A stretch of DNA of 64,000 nucleotides from Photobacterium pectinilyticum (GCF_024357955.1 NZ_JANEYT010000012.1:12727-76726), one strand, 5' to 3'; numbered from the stretch's first letter, positions 9,409 through 18,646 are shown. The notes: generated by a model not told the origin, from the letters alone. Program-made: numbers and translations.

Positions 9409-10179
9409 GTGCAACTAGCCTTAATTTCTGAGTCCCCTGAGCGTCAACATGAACTTGATCTGTTGGCTGAACGCTGGGGACTATCCCATGACCCAGACAG
9501 CGTGTTTGCATTGGTCCTGACAACTGAGCGGCTGGAGCTTCGCAAGCTTGATGAGGCTAAATTGGGCGCGGTATATGTCGACTTGGCGAGTGGCGCCGTG
9601 GCACATAGGCGTAAATTCGGTGGTGGCCGGGGTCAGGCGATTGCCAAAGCGGTGGGTCTCAAGGGAGGCGTGACACCAACCGTGGTTGATGGTACGGCAG
9701 GATTGGGACGCGACGCGTTTGTTTTGGCCTCGCTCGGCTGCAAGGTACAGATGGTCGAGCGCCACCCAGTAGTGGCTGCGTTGCTGGACGACGGTTTGGC
9801 CCGCGCCAAAGCGGATAGCGAAATCGGTGGCTGGATCAGCGAGCGGATGACACTGCTGCATGCCTCGAGCCATAACGCGCTGGAGTTGCTGGCTGCCGAT
9901 CCGGATTTTGTGGCCCCGGATGTGGTGTACCTTGATCCGATGTACCCACACAAGAAGAAATCGGCGTTGGTGAAAAAGGAAATGCGGGTGTTCCAAACTT
10001 TGGTCGGGGCCGATCTTGATGCTGATGGTTTGCTGGCCCCAGCGTTAGCTTTGGCCACCAAGCGGGTGGTTGTCAAGCGGCCGGATTATGCCGAGTTTTT
10101 AGCAGGGCAAAAGCCTGCGACAGCCATCGAAACCAAGAAAAACCGCTTCGATGTGTATGTGAAAGCAGCAATGAAGTAG
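9409..10179 (+). CDS. rsmJ: 16S rRNA (guanine1516-N2)-methyltransferase
   Basis: A 256-residue SAM-dependent methyltransferase that modifies G1516 of 16S rRNA in the small subunit. It matches E. coli RsmJ (YhiQ) along its length: the substrate-side block [19 protein letters not shown], the SAM motif [16 protein letters not shown] and the catalytic-type [20 protein letters not shown]. Upstream codons are open to 9373, but GTG 9409 lies seven bases after GGAG and gives the family N-terminus (VQLALISE). It has its own promoter inside the preceding pseudogene. Confidence 0.95.
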   Translation: MQLALISESPERQHELDLLAERWGLSHDPDSVFALVLTTERLELRKLDEAKLGAVYVDLASGAVAHRRKFGGGRGQAIAKAVGLKGGVTPTVVDGTAGLGRDAFVLASLGCKVQMVERHPVVAALLDDGLARAKADSEIGGWISERMTLLHASSHNALELLAADPDFVAPDVVYLDPMYPHKKKSALVKKEMRVFQTLVGADLDADGLLAPALALATKRVVVKRPDYAEFLAGQKPATAIETKKNRFDVYVKAAMK

Positions 10180-10221
10180 CAGTTGGCGGTTAGCAGCGGT
10201 ATATTGTAATGAGAATAGTTA

Positions 10222-10252
10222 CTCCGGCCTGACAGGGGTCGGACGGCCGGAG
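10222..10252 (+). promoter_or_regulatory. Leader hairpin overlapping a ribosome-binding site
   Basis: CTCCGGCC (10222-10229) pairs perfectly with GGCCGGAG (10245-10252). The 3' arm contains the GGAG eight bases before the ATG at 10261. A second purine-rich GAGGGA immediately before the ATG stays outside the hairpin but is very close to the start codon. The structure could gate translation of the next gene. Confidence 0.4.
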
Positions 10253-10260
10253 ATGAGGGA

Positions 10261-10749
10261 ATGGCAAAGTCGTTATGTAAATATCGCCGGGTTGAGATCA
10301 CGGCCCAGTTTTCCACCATTAGCCGGATGGTCAGTACGGCTAATTATATGTGCAGTAGCTGTGCCCGTGTGGCCTCGGAAAAAGGCTACCTGTGTAAGCC
10401 TAGTGCCCTGAAGCGTCCGACAGATATGGCTCATGTGATCAAACCGAGTTTGGCGGCGGTCGAAGCGGTAGCCGTTGATACGGCGGCGGTTTCCGAGGTG
10501 ACCAACGTGTCCTCTTTAGCGAGGGCTTCTGCCCCGGCCCCTGTTTTGGCTACCAAGCTGGATACGCCAGTGCCAGTTATTGCTTCGCACCCAGCGGTGG
10601 TTGCGTGCCGTAAAGTGGCAAGGAAGAAAGCCAAGCAGCTTAAAAAACTGAAGAAACTGGCAAAGAAGCAGAACAAGCAGTTGAAGAAGGCCATCAAGGC
10701 GACCCGTCGCTATCACAAGGCTATAGAGAAGGCTCAAGCTTCGGTGTAG
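10261..10749 (+). CDS. Conserved-looking hypothetical protein, Cys cluster plus Lys-rich tail
   Basis: A 162-residue protein of unknown function. The N-terminal 50 residues carry four cysteines (6, 31, 34 and 45) in a C...CxxC...C pattern that could hold a zinc ion. Residues 55-113 are Ala/Val/Pro-rich and look disordered. Residues 114-162 are a highly basic, probably helical tail (VARKKAKQLKKLKKLAKK and onward). The overall form suggests a nucleic-acid or ribosome-associated protein, but that is inference. It is preceded by a hairpin that covers part of its ribosome site and ends at a strong terminator. Confidence 0.72.
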   Translation: MAKSLCKYRRVEITAQFSTISRMVSTANYMCSSCARVASEKGYLCKPSALKRPTDMAHVIKPSLAAVEAVAVDTAAVSEVTNVSSLARASAPAPVLATKLDTPVPVIASHPAVVACRKVARKKAKQLKKLKKLAKKQNKQLKKAIKATRRYHKAIEKAQASV

Positions 10750-10767
10750 CGAGCTATTGACGGGTAT

Positions 10768-10796
10768 AAAAAAACCTCCTGGCGGAGGTTTTTTTG
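10768..10796. terminator. Bidirectional terminator
   Basis: AACCTCC/GGAGGTT with a TGGC loop, flanked by a run of A on the left and seven T on the right. It can terminate the plus-strand gene ending at 10749 and, on the minus strand, the small reading frame ending at 10807. Confidence 0.9.
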
Positions 10797-10806
10797 TTCT
10801 GGGCAA

Positions 10807-10896
10807 TTATGATTCTTTGATCAGTACTGCTGTCATCAGGCAGGTGATCACAGAAACAATGATGCCAGAAACGATTAACCAAGGAAGCATATCCAT
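10807..10896 (-). CDS. Candidate 29-residue single-span membrane protein
   Basis: Reading the minus strand, an ATG at 10896 opens a frame for 29 residues: MDMLPWLIVSGIIVSVITCL then MTAVLIKES. Almost the whole peptide is one hydrophobic helix with a charged C-terminus, the usual form of bacterial small membrane proteins. It stops 11 bp before the bidirectional terminator at 10768-10796, which serves this strand. No strong Shine-Dalgarno sequence is visible (upstream is gatacctaact). An internal Met at codon 3 is an alternative start. No function can be given. Confidence 0.42.
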   Translation of the reverse strand: MDMLPWLIVSGIIVSVITCLMTAVLIKES

Positions 10897-11045
10897 AGTT
10901 AGGTATCCATCTGTTGAGCAACATGAGCCCCTATTGAAACCTGTTTACAAAATGCTAGCAATGGGATGGATATAGCTTGAAACGCCTGTTAACAAATGGA
11001 AACGAATATTCGCTCTGGGACACATAATTCATTGTCTTTAAGTAT

Positions 11046-11072
11046 AAAAAAGCACCCTCTTGGGTGCTTTTT
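11046..11072. terminator. Terminator of hemCDXY
   Basis: A stem of A-run plus AGCACCC (ending 11057) with GGGTGCT (11062-11068) around TCTT, and five to six T on either strand. It lies about 30 bp past the hemY stop codon on the minus strand. Confidence 0.9.
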
Positions 11073-11100
11073 AATTGCTGGATGTTATGTTGCTTTTTTG

Positions 11101-12288
11101 TTAGCTTTTGGCGGGTAGTGCCAGAGTCAGGGCTTGTCGTGACAATGCGGCAGCGCCTTGTTTGTCATCTAGCTGCTCCATCACTTCAACCAAATAGCCG
11201 TAGTCAGCGACATCGCTGCGCAGAGCGATGGCTTTCTCGAAATGCTCTTTAGCTTCTTCCAGCTTGCCTTCACGCATAAACAATTGGCCTAGTGCGCTAT
11301 GGGTGCTCGGGTTGTTGCTATCATAGCGGAGTAAATCCTGCAGGCGAACAATTGCTGGGTGGCTGTCGGCCAGTTTTAGGGTCGGGATAAGGTTGATCAA
11401 CGACTCGTCAATGTTCTTTTTCAAGGCATCACGCAGCACGGTATAGGCTTCACTGTCGGCGTTGTATTGGCTCATTAGTTTGACGAAACACGCCACGAGA
11501 TCCGGGCGTTGCTTGGCCTTGCGGCTCAAACTGTTCCAGTGACCCATCAGGCCTTCACTGCCTTGTTGCTTAGCGATGTGGCGCATGATGCCGCATTCGG
11601 CTTTCGCTTCGAGTTTGGCTGCCTCTTCAGTATCTACCACACCAGATTTCTCCAGTTGAGGAAGCAGTGCTAGCAAGGGTTTCCAGTCTTCAAGACGGAC
11701 GTAGCAGTCTTTCAATAGGGTCAGTAGCACGGGGTTGCGGCTATGGTCGTGCTTGATATCTTGCAGAGTGGCAACAGCCTGCTCAAATTGCTGCTGGCGG
11801 AACTGAAGCTTGGCGCGGGTCAGGGCAACAGCCAAGCTCTGGCCATCAAGGTCGGCAGCCAGTCTCAGGTATTCGTCCCGTTGGCTGGCATCGCCTTGGC
11901 CTTGTGCGGCTTCGGCTGCTGCTAAGTAGTTCAGCAGTGGTGCATCGCTGTGCTTGGCTGACTTGACCACCAGTTTTTCAGCCTGTTTCCAGTCACCTTC
12001 GATCACCTTAGTCAGGCCTTCAGATGTCTGTAGGCGGGCTTTGCGGGTTTTACGGCCTGAGAACCAGCCGCGGGTCGAGCTACCCAGTGAGAACAGGCGT
12101 TTGAGGATATTCTCCAGCAGGAAAAAAGCACCGAACAGCACGACCACGAGGATGATCAGTGTCGTCAGGCTCATTTCCACGGTTTGGTTGGCCGCCGAGA
12201 TAAGCACATAACCTTGGTTTCCGGCCAGCATCGGGCCGACAACGATGCCGGCAATCAGTGCGGCGACCAGCAATAGCAATTTGATCAT
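11101..12288 (-). CDS. hemY: HemY, TPR membrane protein of haem operon
   Basis: A 395-residue inner-membrane protein. Two hydrophobic segments (residues 3-23 and about 41-60) anchor a cytoplasmic tail made of TPR-like helices; the clearest repeat is near residues 340-365 (STHSALGQLFMREGKLEEA). It is the last gene of hemCDXY and overlaps hemX by four bases (ATGA). This proteobacterial HemY is not the protoporphyrinogen oxidase of the same name. It is thought to help organise or regulate tetrapyrrole enzymes, but its exact role is unsettled. Confidence 0.93.
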   Translation of the reverse strand: MIKLLLLVAALIAGIVVGPMLAGNQGYVLISAANQTVEMSLTTLIILVVVLFGAFFLLENILKRLFSLGSSTRGWFSGRKTRKARLQTSEGLTKVIEGDWKQAEKLVVKSAKHSDAPLLNYLAAAEAAQGQGDASQRDEYLRLAADLDGQSLAVALTRAKLQFRQQQFEQAVATLQDIKHDHSRNPVLLTLLKDCYVRLEDWKPLLALLPQLEKSGVVDTEEAAKLEAKAECGIMRHIAKQQGSEGLMGHWNSLSRKAKQRPDLVACFVKLMSQYNADSEAYTVLRDALKKNIDESLINLIPTLKLADSHPAIVRLQDLLRYDSNNPSTHSALGQLFMREGKLEEAKEHFEKAIALRSDVADYGYLVEVMEQLDDKQGAAALSRQALTLALPAKS

Positions 12289-13520
12289 GCAGGGTTCTCC
12301 TCTGTGCTAAGCGGTTTCACCTGCTGGCGTAGACGATCGCTGATAGTATCGGTGATCAGTGCTTGCGACTGCAGCTTGCTCGGGTAGTCGGCTTCGATGT
12401 TTTCTTGGCCGAGTGCCTCGAGTGTGGCGATGAAGCTCTGAACGGCAGGATCGTCCATATTATAGAACTGCTCAGCCCAGTCTTTGGCCATGGCCAATGA
12501 CGTGATATATAGCTCGCCCTGCTCGCGGTATACCGACTTGATCGCGGTTTCCAGCTTAGACTTGATGTTTTCCTGCAGGTAGAAGTCTTGCTTCGGAGTC
12601 AGCAAAGGGATAACACTGCCATCGCGCTGGCGGTAGGTGATGAAGTGATCGCTGAAGTTCTTCAGTGAGGTCATCATGTTTTGCTTCCAATCGTCGACGG
12701 AGGTAGACACTTCGGTGGTCTCTACAACTTCGGCTTCTGGCAGAATAGCGTTGGCCAATGGTAGCTTGCCAATTTCTTCCTGGAGGCTAGTAAGGCGCAA
12801 TACCAGGCCATCACGGTCAATACGGGCAACCGCTTTCAGTGCTGTGATATCAGTATGCATCGCCTGGCGGATAGGCGTTAGGCTTGGATCGTTAAGCTCA
12901 GCGATACGGTGATCGGCAGATTCGAGCAAAATAGTCGCACTGGCGGTGTCATGTTCCAGCCACAGTTTTCGGCCCGCCATCTTGACCAGGTAATCGGCCT
13001 CCGCCAGCAGCCAGTCGTTTGGACGGCGGCCTTTCATTTCTGATAGGGCCATCTGCAAACCGGTAATCGACTTTTCCTGCTGCTCAATCGACGTTTCGGT
13101 GCGCTGCAGGCTGGAATTAACTTGGCTTAGGGTTTCTTGCTGGGATGTTTTGAGAGATGACTGAAGCTGGGATTGAAGTTGTGAGACTTCTTGCTGCAAA
13201 GCCGCCATTTGGCTGTTTTGGGTTTGGGTCTGTTGGTGCCCGTGGTAGTAAAGACCGGCACCGAGAGCGATGACCAAGGCGATAGCAATTGCACCGGTTT
13301 TGCTGCCACCCGGCTTTTCGCTCGGTTGACTGGCTGGTGCTGCGGCGGCCGGTTGTGCTGGCTGCTCTGCTTTTACCTGTTTTTCAGGAGTTGGCTTTTT
13401 CTCAGCGGCTGGCTTTGGCGCTTGCGCTTTGGCGCTTGCTTGTCCTTGCTTATTGGTATTGTTTGCTGCGGATTGTTGTTTATCTGCAGGGTTTTCATTA
13501 TTGGTTTTTTTATCAGTCAT
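12285..13520 (-). CDS. hemX: HemX, membrane protein of haem operon
   Basis: A 411-residue protein with a long low-complexity N-terminus rich in Ala, Lys, Pro and Gln (residues 1-70), one transmembrane helix near 75-92 (GAIAIALVIALGAGLYYHG), a Gln/Ser/Leu-rich coiled coil to about 155, then a globular periplasmic part. It is often labelled a uroporphyrinogen-III methyltransferase by name carry-over, but no methyltransferase motif is visible. It overlaps hemD by eight bases and hemY by four, so the four genes form one transcription unit. Confidence 0.92.
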   Translation of the reverse strand: MTDKKTNNENPADKQQSAANNTNKQGQASAKAQAPKPAAEKKPTPEKQVKAEQPAQPAAAAPASQPSEKPGGSKTGAIAIALVIALGAGLYYHGHQQTQTQNSQMAALQQEVSQLQSQLQSSLKTSQQETLSQVNSSLQRTETSIEQQEKSITGLQMALSEMKGRRPNDWLLAEADYLVKMAGRKLWLEHDTASATILLESADHRIAELNDPSLTPIRQAMHTDITALKAVARIDRDGLVLRLTSLQEEIGKLPLANAILPEAEVVETTEVSTSVDDWKQNMMTSLKNFSDHFITYRQRDGSVIPLLTPKQDFYLQENIKSKLETAIKSVYREQGELYITSLAMAKDWAEQFYNMDDPAVQSFIATLEALGQENIEADYPSKLQSQALITDTISDRLRQQVKPLSTEENPA

Positions 13521-14280
13521 CCGATTTTCCCATTGTGCCTATTTTGCTTAGGGTCGTGAACAGCGGGCCATTGGCCGCACTTCCCACATTGGAAATTAAA
13601 CGAAAACCAAGCCCATGGGCTTGATCGGCGATTCGCTGGCTTGGTACGAATAGCTGGCAGTTAAGAAACCAAGCCATAGCGCTGTCTGGTATAAGCTTGA
13701 CCAGTTGGTCAAGTTGCTCACTGCTGGTGACGACCAGGGTGTCAACTTTGGCCTGCTGCCAACTCCGGCTCAAGGCCGGGCCATCAAGCGGTAACCAGTT
13801 GCGCTGGTATGTCTCGCAATAGGAGACATCTGCCCCACCTTGGCACAGGCGCTGGTAGATCAATTCGCGCCCGCCATTGCCGCGTAAGATGAGCACTTGT
13901 CGCTCAGCTACATCAGACAATATTGGCAAGGCCAACAGTCCCTCACTGTCGCAACGCCCGGACGGGGACAAAACAGTTTGTCCTGTATAGTCTTGCAGCG
14001 CTGCGGCGGTTTTCTGGCCGACCGCTATATAATGCACGTTTTTTGGCCAACTGGCACCTACTGACATCATGTAATTGTGCGCTAGATTGGCGGCGTGAAC
14101 ACTGACGGCAATCAGAAAATCGCCATTTTTCAGGTGAGAGAGTGCGTTAGGTAGGTGCTGAAGTTGCTGCCCCGGCTGAATTTCCAGCAGGGGCTGCGCA
14201 ATTGCGTTGATCCCCGCAGCGATCAGCTGCTGTGTTAGCTGGTGGCATTCTGGTGCCGGGCGGGTGATCAGTATGGTCAT
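13513..14280 (-). CDS. hemD: Uroporphyrinogen-III synthase
   Basis: A 255-residue cytosolic enzyme that closes the linear tetrapyrrole hydroxymethylbilane with inversion of ring D to give uroporphyrinogen III. It has the family start ILITRPAPE and the diffuse two-domain pattern, including VVTSSEQLDQL and a typical C-terminal SNVGSAANGPLF. Its ATG shares one base with the hemC stop codon (TGATG), so translation is coupled. Confidence 0.93.
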   Translation of the reverse strand: MTILITRPAPECHQLTQQLIAAGINAIAQPLLEIQPGQQLQHLPNALSHLKNGDFLIAVSVHAANLAHNYMMSVGASWPKNVHYIAVGQKTAAALQDYTGQTVLSPSGRCDSEGLLALPILSDVAERQVLILRGNGGRELIYQRLCQGGADVSYCETYQRNWLPLDGPALSRSWQQAKVDTLVVTSSEQLDQLVKLIPDSAMAWFLNCQLFVPSQRIADQAHGLGFRLISNVGSAANGPLFTTLSKIGTMGKSDD

Positions 14281-15212
14281 CAGGCGTTGCCGTAAAGCTC
14301 GTCGAGAATAGTCTTGGCCCCATCGGCCAACAGCTGATCGGCGAGTTCAAGGCCCAATTTTTCGGCGTCATCGCGAGGGCCGCGGACTTCACCGCGAACA
14401 ATCTGGCTTCCGTCAGGCTCACCGACCAGAGCGCGCAGCCAGATCTGATCGCCTTCCAGTACCGAATAGCTGCCGATTGGTACCTGGCACCCGCCTTGTA
14501 GGCGGTTGTTCATGGCGCGCTCGCACAATACGCGGGTTTCCGTATCTTGGTGGTTCAATGCAGCCAGTAGTTTGCATACACGCTCGTCGTCAAGGCGACA
14601 TTCAATGCCAACAGCGCCTTGGCCTACCGCCGGTAGGCTGGTTTCCGGGGCAATGGCCTCGCGGATACGATCTTCCATTTTTAGGCGCATAAGGCCAGCA
14701 CAGGCAAGGATGATGGCATCATATTCGCCGTCATCCATTTTGCGCAGGCGGGTGTTGACGTTGCCGCGCAGATCTTTAACCACCAGATCAGGACGTTGGG
14801 CACGCAGCTGGCATTGGCGACGCAAGCTTGATGTCCCTACTACGGCACCGGCTGGCAGTTGCGCCAGATTTTCATAGTGGTTGGAGACAAACGCATCACG
14901 TGGGTCTTCTCGCTCACAGATGGTGACGAGGCCCAACCCTTCAGGGAACTCTACCGGGACGTCTTTCATTGAGTGTACGGCAATGTCGGCACGGCCTTCC
15001 AGCATCGCCACTTCGAGTTCTTTGACAAATAGCCCTTTGCCACCCACTTTTGCCAACGGAGTATCGAGAATAATATCGCCTTTGGTGACCATAGGAACCA
15101 GTTCGACTTCCAGGCCGGGGTGGGCTTGCTCTAGAGCTGCTTTGACAAATTCGGCTTGCCACATTGCGAGTGGGCTCTTGCGCGTGGCAATACGGATTGG
15201 GGTATCGGTCAT
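14280..15212 (-). CDS. hemC: Hydroxymethylbilane synthase (porphobilinogen deaminase)
   Basis: A 310-residue enzyme that links four porphobilinogens into hydroxymethylbilane. The dipyrromethane-binding Cys is in [12 protein letters not shown], and the N-terminal motif [15 protein letters not shown] is diagnostic. The frame is open to 15269, but ATG 15212 gives the conserved start. It is the first gene of hemCDXY and is divergent from cyaA, as in E. coli. A CRP site lies about 135 bp upstream. Confidence 0.96.
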   Translation of the reverse strand: MTDTPIRIATRKSPLAMWQAEFVKAALEQAHPGLEVELVPMVTKGDIILDTPLAKVGGKGLFVKELEVAMLEGRADIAVHSMKDVPVEFPEGLGLVTICEREDPRDAFVSNHYENLAQLPAGAVVGTSSLRRQCQLRAQRPDLVVKDLRGNVNTRLRKMDDGEYDAIILACAGLMRLKMEDRIREAIAPETSLPAVGQGAVGIECRLDDERVCKLLAALNHQDTETRVLCERAMNNRLQGGCQVPIGSYSVLEGDQIWLRALVGEPDGSQIVRGEVRGPRDDAEKLGLELADQLLADGAKTILDELYGNA

Positions 15213-15346
15213 AGGATCGGGTCCATATATGTAATTGAGCACTATTATTATTGTTTCTAATCCTACCACTACTGGGCAGGGATGGTAATTGATGTGTGGC
15301 TGCGAGTGCGTTGGGGCAATATTGTCTTGCTATAAACTGCAATTAA

Positions 15347-15362
15347 TGTGATATTGGTCACA
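15347..15362. promoter_or_regulatory. Perfect CRP site between hemC and cyaA
   Basis: TGTGA-TATTGG-TCACA matches all ten conserved CRP bases at the right spacing. It is about 135 bp before hemC and 260 bp before cyaA, so it could serve either gene; the nearer one is hemC. Confidence 0.75.
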
Positions 15363-15502
15363 TATGTTCTCGGTGGTATACAGATAACCGATCGCAAAGT
15401 GGCGGTTTGGTGAGCTTGTACTAATTTGTGAGAAAGTGACTACGGAAAGGTCCGCTGGCAACATTTCAGTCCATTAATAACCTGTCATAAAACGGCGCTA
15501 TC

Positions 15503-15538
15503 TTTACGGTTAATACAAAAACTGTTAGATTGATCACG
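15503..15538 (+). promoter_or_regulatory. cyaA promoter with overlapping CRP site
   Basis: -35 TTTACG (15503-15508), a 17-bp spacer and -10 TAGATT (15526-15531). Over the -10 box lies TGTTA-GATTGA-TCACG (15523-15538), a near-consensus CRP site. From memory, the E. coli cyaA P2 promoter carries almost the same element (TGTTAAATTGATCACG), where CRP represses; the same negative feedback is inferred here. Confidence 0.75.
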
Positions 15539-15623
15539 TTTTTACTCCTGGTTCGAGCCATCTCAACCGCTTTAATGACAAGATTTGGGCCGCTCTTAAG
15601 CTGGTAGCTCTTGGAAGAGTAAT

Positions 15624-18182
15624 TTGCAGAACTATATTGAAACGCTTAAAGGTAGATTAGATAAGCTCAATGAGCTAAGACTCGAGCGGGCGCGTGCCGC
15701 CATGACACCGCAGTCTGTACAGGTGTTCAATCTGTTGCCTATCTTACTTCACTATAATCACCCGGCGGTACCTGGCTATCTTGATCAGGAAGTATCGGTG
15801 GGGATTGCGTCTTTTACTGCCACCAAACAGCAGCAACAGTTGATCGATGACTGTGGTTTGGCCAGTTCTACTCCGATTTATACTCCTGCAAATGATATGC
15901 ACCCTATCCAGGGGCTTTATGCGATGGGCAGTACCGCCTCGTTGGGGCAGAGTCTAACCAGCGATCTTGATATTTGGGTCTGCATCCGGACCGACATGCC
16001 AGCTGAAAACCGTCAGGCTCTCGATGCCAAGTGTGCGGTGATCTCTGAATGGGCCATGGCCCAAGGAGTTGAGGCAAACTTCTTTCTGATCGACGAAAAC
16101 CGCTTCCGTGAAAACTTCTCTGAGCAGATGACCGGTGAAAACTGTGGTTCAAGCCAGCATTTATTGCTACTTGATGAGTTTTACCGTTCAGCCGTTAATC
16201 TGGCTGGCCAGCGCCTGCTATGGTTTATGGTGCCGCCGGAAATGGAGGAGTGTTACGATGATTACATCTGCTATCTTGAAAATGGCGGGTATATCCATCG
16301 TGATGAATGGATAGATTTTGGCGGTGTGTCCCGCATTCCGGCCGAGGAATATTTTGGTTCCAGCTTGTGGCAACTCTATAAAAGTATCGACTCGCCGTAT
16401 AAGTCAGTACTAAAAGCCATCCTGCTTGAAGCTTATTCTTGGGAATATCCTTATACCCAACTGCTTAGTGTTGACGGTAAACGGCGTTTCTTCTCCATTG
16501 ACCGTACAGAATTCTGCATGGATGCCTATTACCTGATGCTGGAGAAGGTGACCCGTTACCTTGAGCGTATCAATGATCACCGTCGTCTGGATCTGGTTCG
16601 TCGTTGTTTTTATCTCAAGACCCATGAAAAGCTGACCCGCGCGCCTGCGTCTGGCTCGGTACCGTGGCGCCGTAAGGTGTTGCAGGAGCTGACCGACGAA
16701 TGGCAGTGGCCGCAAGAGGTACTTGTAGAGCTCGATCGTCGCCGCGACTGGAAGGTCGAGCAGGTCAAGAGTGCGCACAACGAACTGCTCGATGCCTTGA
16801 TGCTCAGCTACCGTAACCTGATCCGTTTTGCCCGCCGTAATAACATTACCTCGGCAATCAGTCCGGAAGATATCAGTATTTTGGCCCGTAAGCTGTATGC
16901 GGCATTCGAGGTACTGCCGGGCAAGGTGACCTTACTCAACCCGCAGCTGTCCCCGGATTTGCATGAGCAGGATTTGAGCCTGATCCAGGTACCGGCCGGG
17001 CGAACTAATACTGCTGGATGGTACCTCTACAAGCAGTCGCTCGATCCGATGGCTATCATGGGCCGCCCGGCACTGGAGCATAACCGCTACCTCAGCAAGT
17101 TGGTGGCATGGGCCTATTTCAATGGACTGTTGACTGAATCGACCTGCCTGCACAACGTAATACGCGACTCAGCGGTTGATATCGACAAGCTTTACCAGCT
17201 GGTCAGTGATATCCGCAATACTTTCCCAATCCGTCGTCCGCAACCGAGTTTGCAGGCGCTGTCGAGCCCGTGTGAAATTCGCCAGCTTGGCCTGTTTGTC
17301 AATTTGGAGAACGACCCTACCACCCGGCTGCGTAACCGCTCGGTCAAATTTGATTTCAAGAATACTGATATCTTCAGTTATGGCCCAGACCAAATGTGCT
17401 TGGTCGGTAGTGTCGATTTGGTGTACCGCAATTCGTGGAACGAAGTGCGTACCCTGAACTTCACCGGTGACAGTGCCATGCTGGATGCATTGAAGACGGT
17501 ATTGGGCAAGATGCACCAAGATGCGTTGCCGCCGGAGTCGGTGGACGTATTTTGTTACAGCAAGCACATGCGTGGCTTGATCCGCAACTTGGTGTACCAA
17601 CTGGTGGCCGAGTGTATCGAGATGCGCCTCAAGCCAGTTGAGCAGGAAAAGCGTCGCCGTTTTAAGGCGATCCGTATTGCCCGTCAGACCCACGGCCTGT
17701 TCTTTGAGCGTCGCGGCGTGTCGGTGCAGAAACTGGAAAACTCCGTCGACTTCTACAGCTGTATCTCGACCAACAAACTGCTGGGCTCGGCTAATTTGGT
17801 GATGGGCAAGACCGACGAGCCACATCCGCCGGAAATTGTCGATGCTTATGCCAGCGAAGGTTTGATCCAGTTTTTCTTCGAAAATTGTGATTCAGGGTTC
17901 AACATCTATATTCTGGATGAGTCCAACCGTATTGAGGTTTATCGCCAGTGTAGCGGTGACAAGGATGAGATGGTGCATGGGGTGAACCGTTTTTACACTT
18001 CGGCCCATGATCGTTTTAGCTATAGCGCTAATTTTATCAATTTCAACCTGCCGCAGTTTTACGACATTGTCCATAGCGAAAATGGCGCGCCGCAGGTACT
18101 ACCGTACAAGAGCGGTCAGCAGCCGTCGCGACGACCGGAGGTAACTCCTCAGCCGTTGATGAACGCCAACTTTTCGCGCTAA
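15624..18182 (+). CDS. cyaA: Class I adenylate cyclase
   Basis: An 852-residue enzyme that makes cAMP from ATP and so drives CRP-dependent carbon control. The catalytic nucleotidyltransferase-type motif is GSTASLGQ through SDLDIWVC, with Asp114 and Asp116 as metal ligands. The C-terminal half is the regulatory region that responds to the glucose PTS. Translation starts at TTG 15624 after GGAAGAG; E. coli cyaA also uses TTG, a known device to keep cyclase low. Length and sequence are normal. Confidence 0.97.
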   Translation: MQNYIETLKGRLDKLNELRLERARAAMTPQSVQVFNLLPILLHYNHPAVPGYLDQEVSVGIASFTATKQQQQLIDDCGLASSTPIYTPANDMHPIQGLYAMGSTASLGQSLTSDLDIWVCIRTDMPAENRQALDAKCAVISEWAMAQGVEANFFLIDENRFRENFSEQMTGENCGSSQHLLLLDEFYRSAVNLAGQRLLWFMVPPEMEECYDDYICYLENGGYIHRDEWIDFGGVSRIPAEEYFGSSLWQLYKSIDSPYKSVLKAILLEAYSWEYPYTQLLSVDGKRRFFSIDRTEFCMDAYYLMLEKVTRYLERINDHRRLDLVRRCFYLKTHEKLTRAPASGSVPWRRKVLQELTDEWQWPQEVLVELDRRRDWKVEQVKSAHNELLDALMLSYRNLIRFARRNNITSAISPEDISILARKLYAAFEVLPGKVTLLNPQLSPDLHEQDLSLIQVPAGRTNTAGWYLYKQSLDPMAIMGRPALEHNRYLSKLVAWAYFNGLLTESTCLHNVIRDSAVDIDKLYQLVSDIRNTFPIRRPQPSLQALSSPCEIRQLGLFVNLENDPTTRLRNRSVKFDFKNTDIFSYGPDQMCLVGSVDLVYRNSWNEVRTLNFTGDSAMLDALKTVLGKMHQDALPPESVDVFCYSKHMRGLIRNLVYQLVAECIEMRLKPVEQEKRRRFKAIRIARQTHGLFFERRGVSVQKLENSVDFYSCISTNKLLGSANLVMGKTDEPHPPEIVDAYASEGLIQFFFENCDSGFNIYILDESNRIEVYRQCSGDKDEMVHGVNRFYTSAHDRFSYSANFINFNLPQFYDIVHSENGAPQVLPYKSGQQPSRRPEVTPQPLMNANFSR

Positions 18183-18202
18183 GTCGCTGAAAATAAGCAA
18201 AG

Positions 18203-18232
18203 AAAAGCGGGAGCCTAGGCTCCCGCTTTTTT
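18203..18232 (+). terminator. cyaA terminator
   Basis: A perfect palindrome AAAAGCGGGAGCC with its complement, ending in six T. It also faces the convergent cyaY gene and can work in both directions. Confidence 0.92.
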
Positions 18233-18256
18233 GTTTGGGCAGGTTGATGATTAGGC

Positions 18257-18568
18257 TTACCAATCGACAGCTTCACCGGCGTGTAGTGAGCATTCTTTTT
18301 TGACCAGGGCGATAAGTTCGTTGCCACTACGGGTACAGTGCCACTCGCCATCCTTGTACTTGAAGTGATAACCGCCTGATTTTGATGCCAGCCAGATTTC
18401 ATGTAATGGCTCTTGGCGGTTAATCACAATTTGGCTGCGGTTTTCAAATTCCAGTGTCAATACGTTGCCAGTGGTCTCGTATTCGATGTCGACACCAGAT
18501 TCGTCGATGCCTTCTTCGATGCTCATCAGCACTTCATCTGCTAACTTATGAAATTCTGTATCATTCAT
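18257..18568 (-). CDS. cyaY: Bacterial frataxin CyaY
   Basis: A 103-residue iron-binding protein that tunes iron-sulphur cluster assembly on IscS. The frataxin fold is clear: an acidic first helix (residues 1-25, with DTEFHKLADEVLMSIEEGID), then strands with VLTLEF, QIVINRQEPLHEIWLAS and GGYHFKY. The frame is open to 18634, but ATG 18568 gives the family length (about 106). It converges on cyaA and is divergent from lptM, as in E. coli. Confidence 0.95.
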   Translation of the reverse strand: MNDTEFHKLADEVLMSIEEGIDESGVDIEYETTGNVLTLEFENRSQIVINRQEPLHEIWLASKSGGYHFKYKDGEWHCTRSGNELIALVKKECSLHAGEAVDW

Positions 18569-18646
18569 CCCCGATCGTCCTATTGCTTTTCCTAGTGTGG
18601 GTGCGATTATAGAGGGCAATGAAATGATAATCACTGGCTTTCAAAA

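Larger units (their letters stand above)
15213..15623. other. hemC-cyaA divergent control region
   Basis: 411 bp without a gene. It holds a perfect CRP site (15347-15362), and the cyaA promoter with an overlapping CRP site (15503-15538). The layout equals that of the E. coli hemC-cyaA region. Confidence 0.8.

Noticed and set aside
12285-13520. HemX as a uroporphyrinogen-III methyltransferase
   Set aside because: No SAM-binding methyltransferase motif is present; the low-complexity N-terminus, single helix and coiled coil fit the membrane protein HemX.
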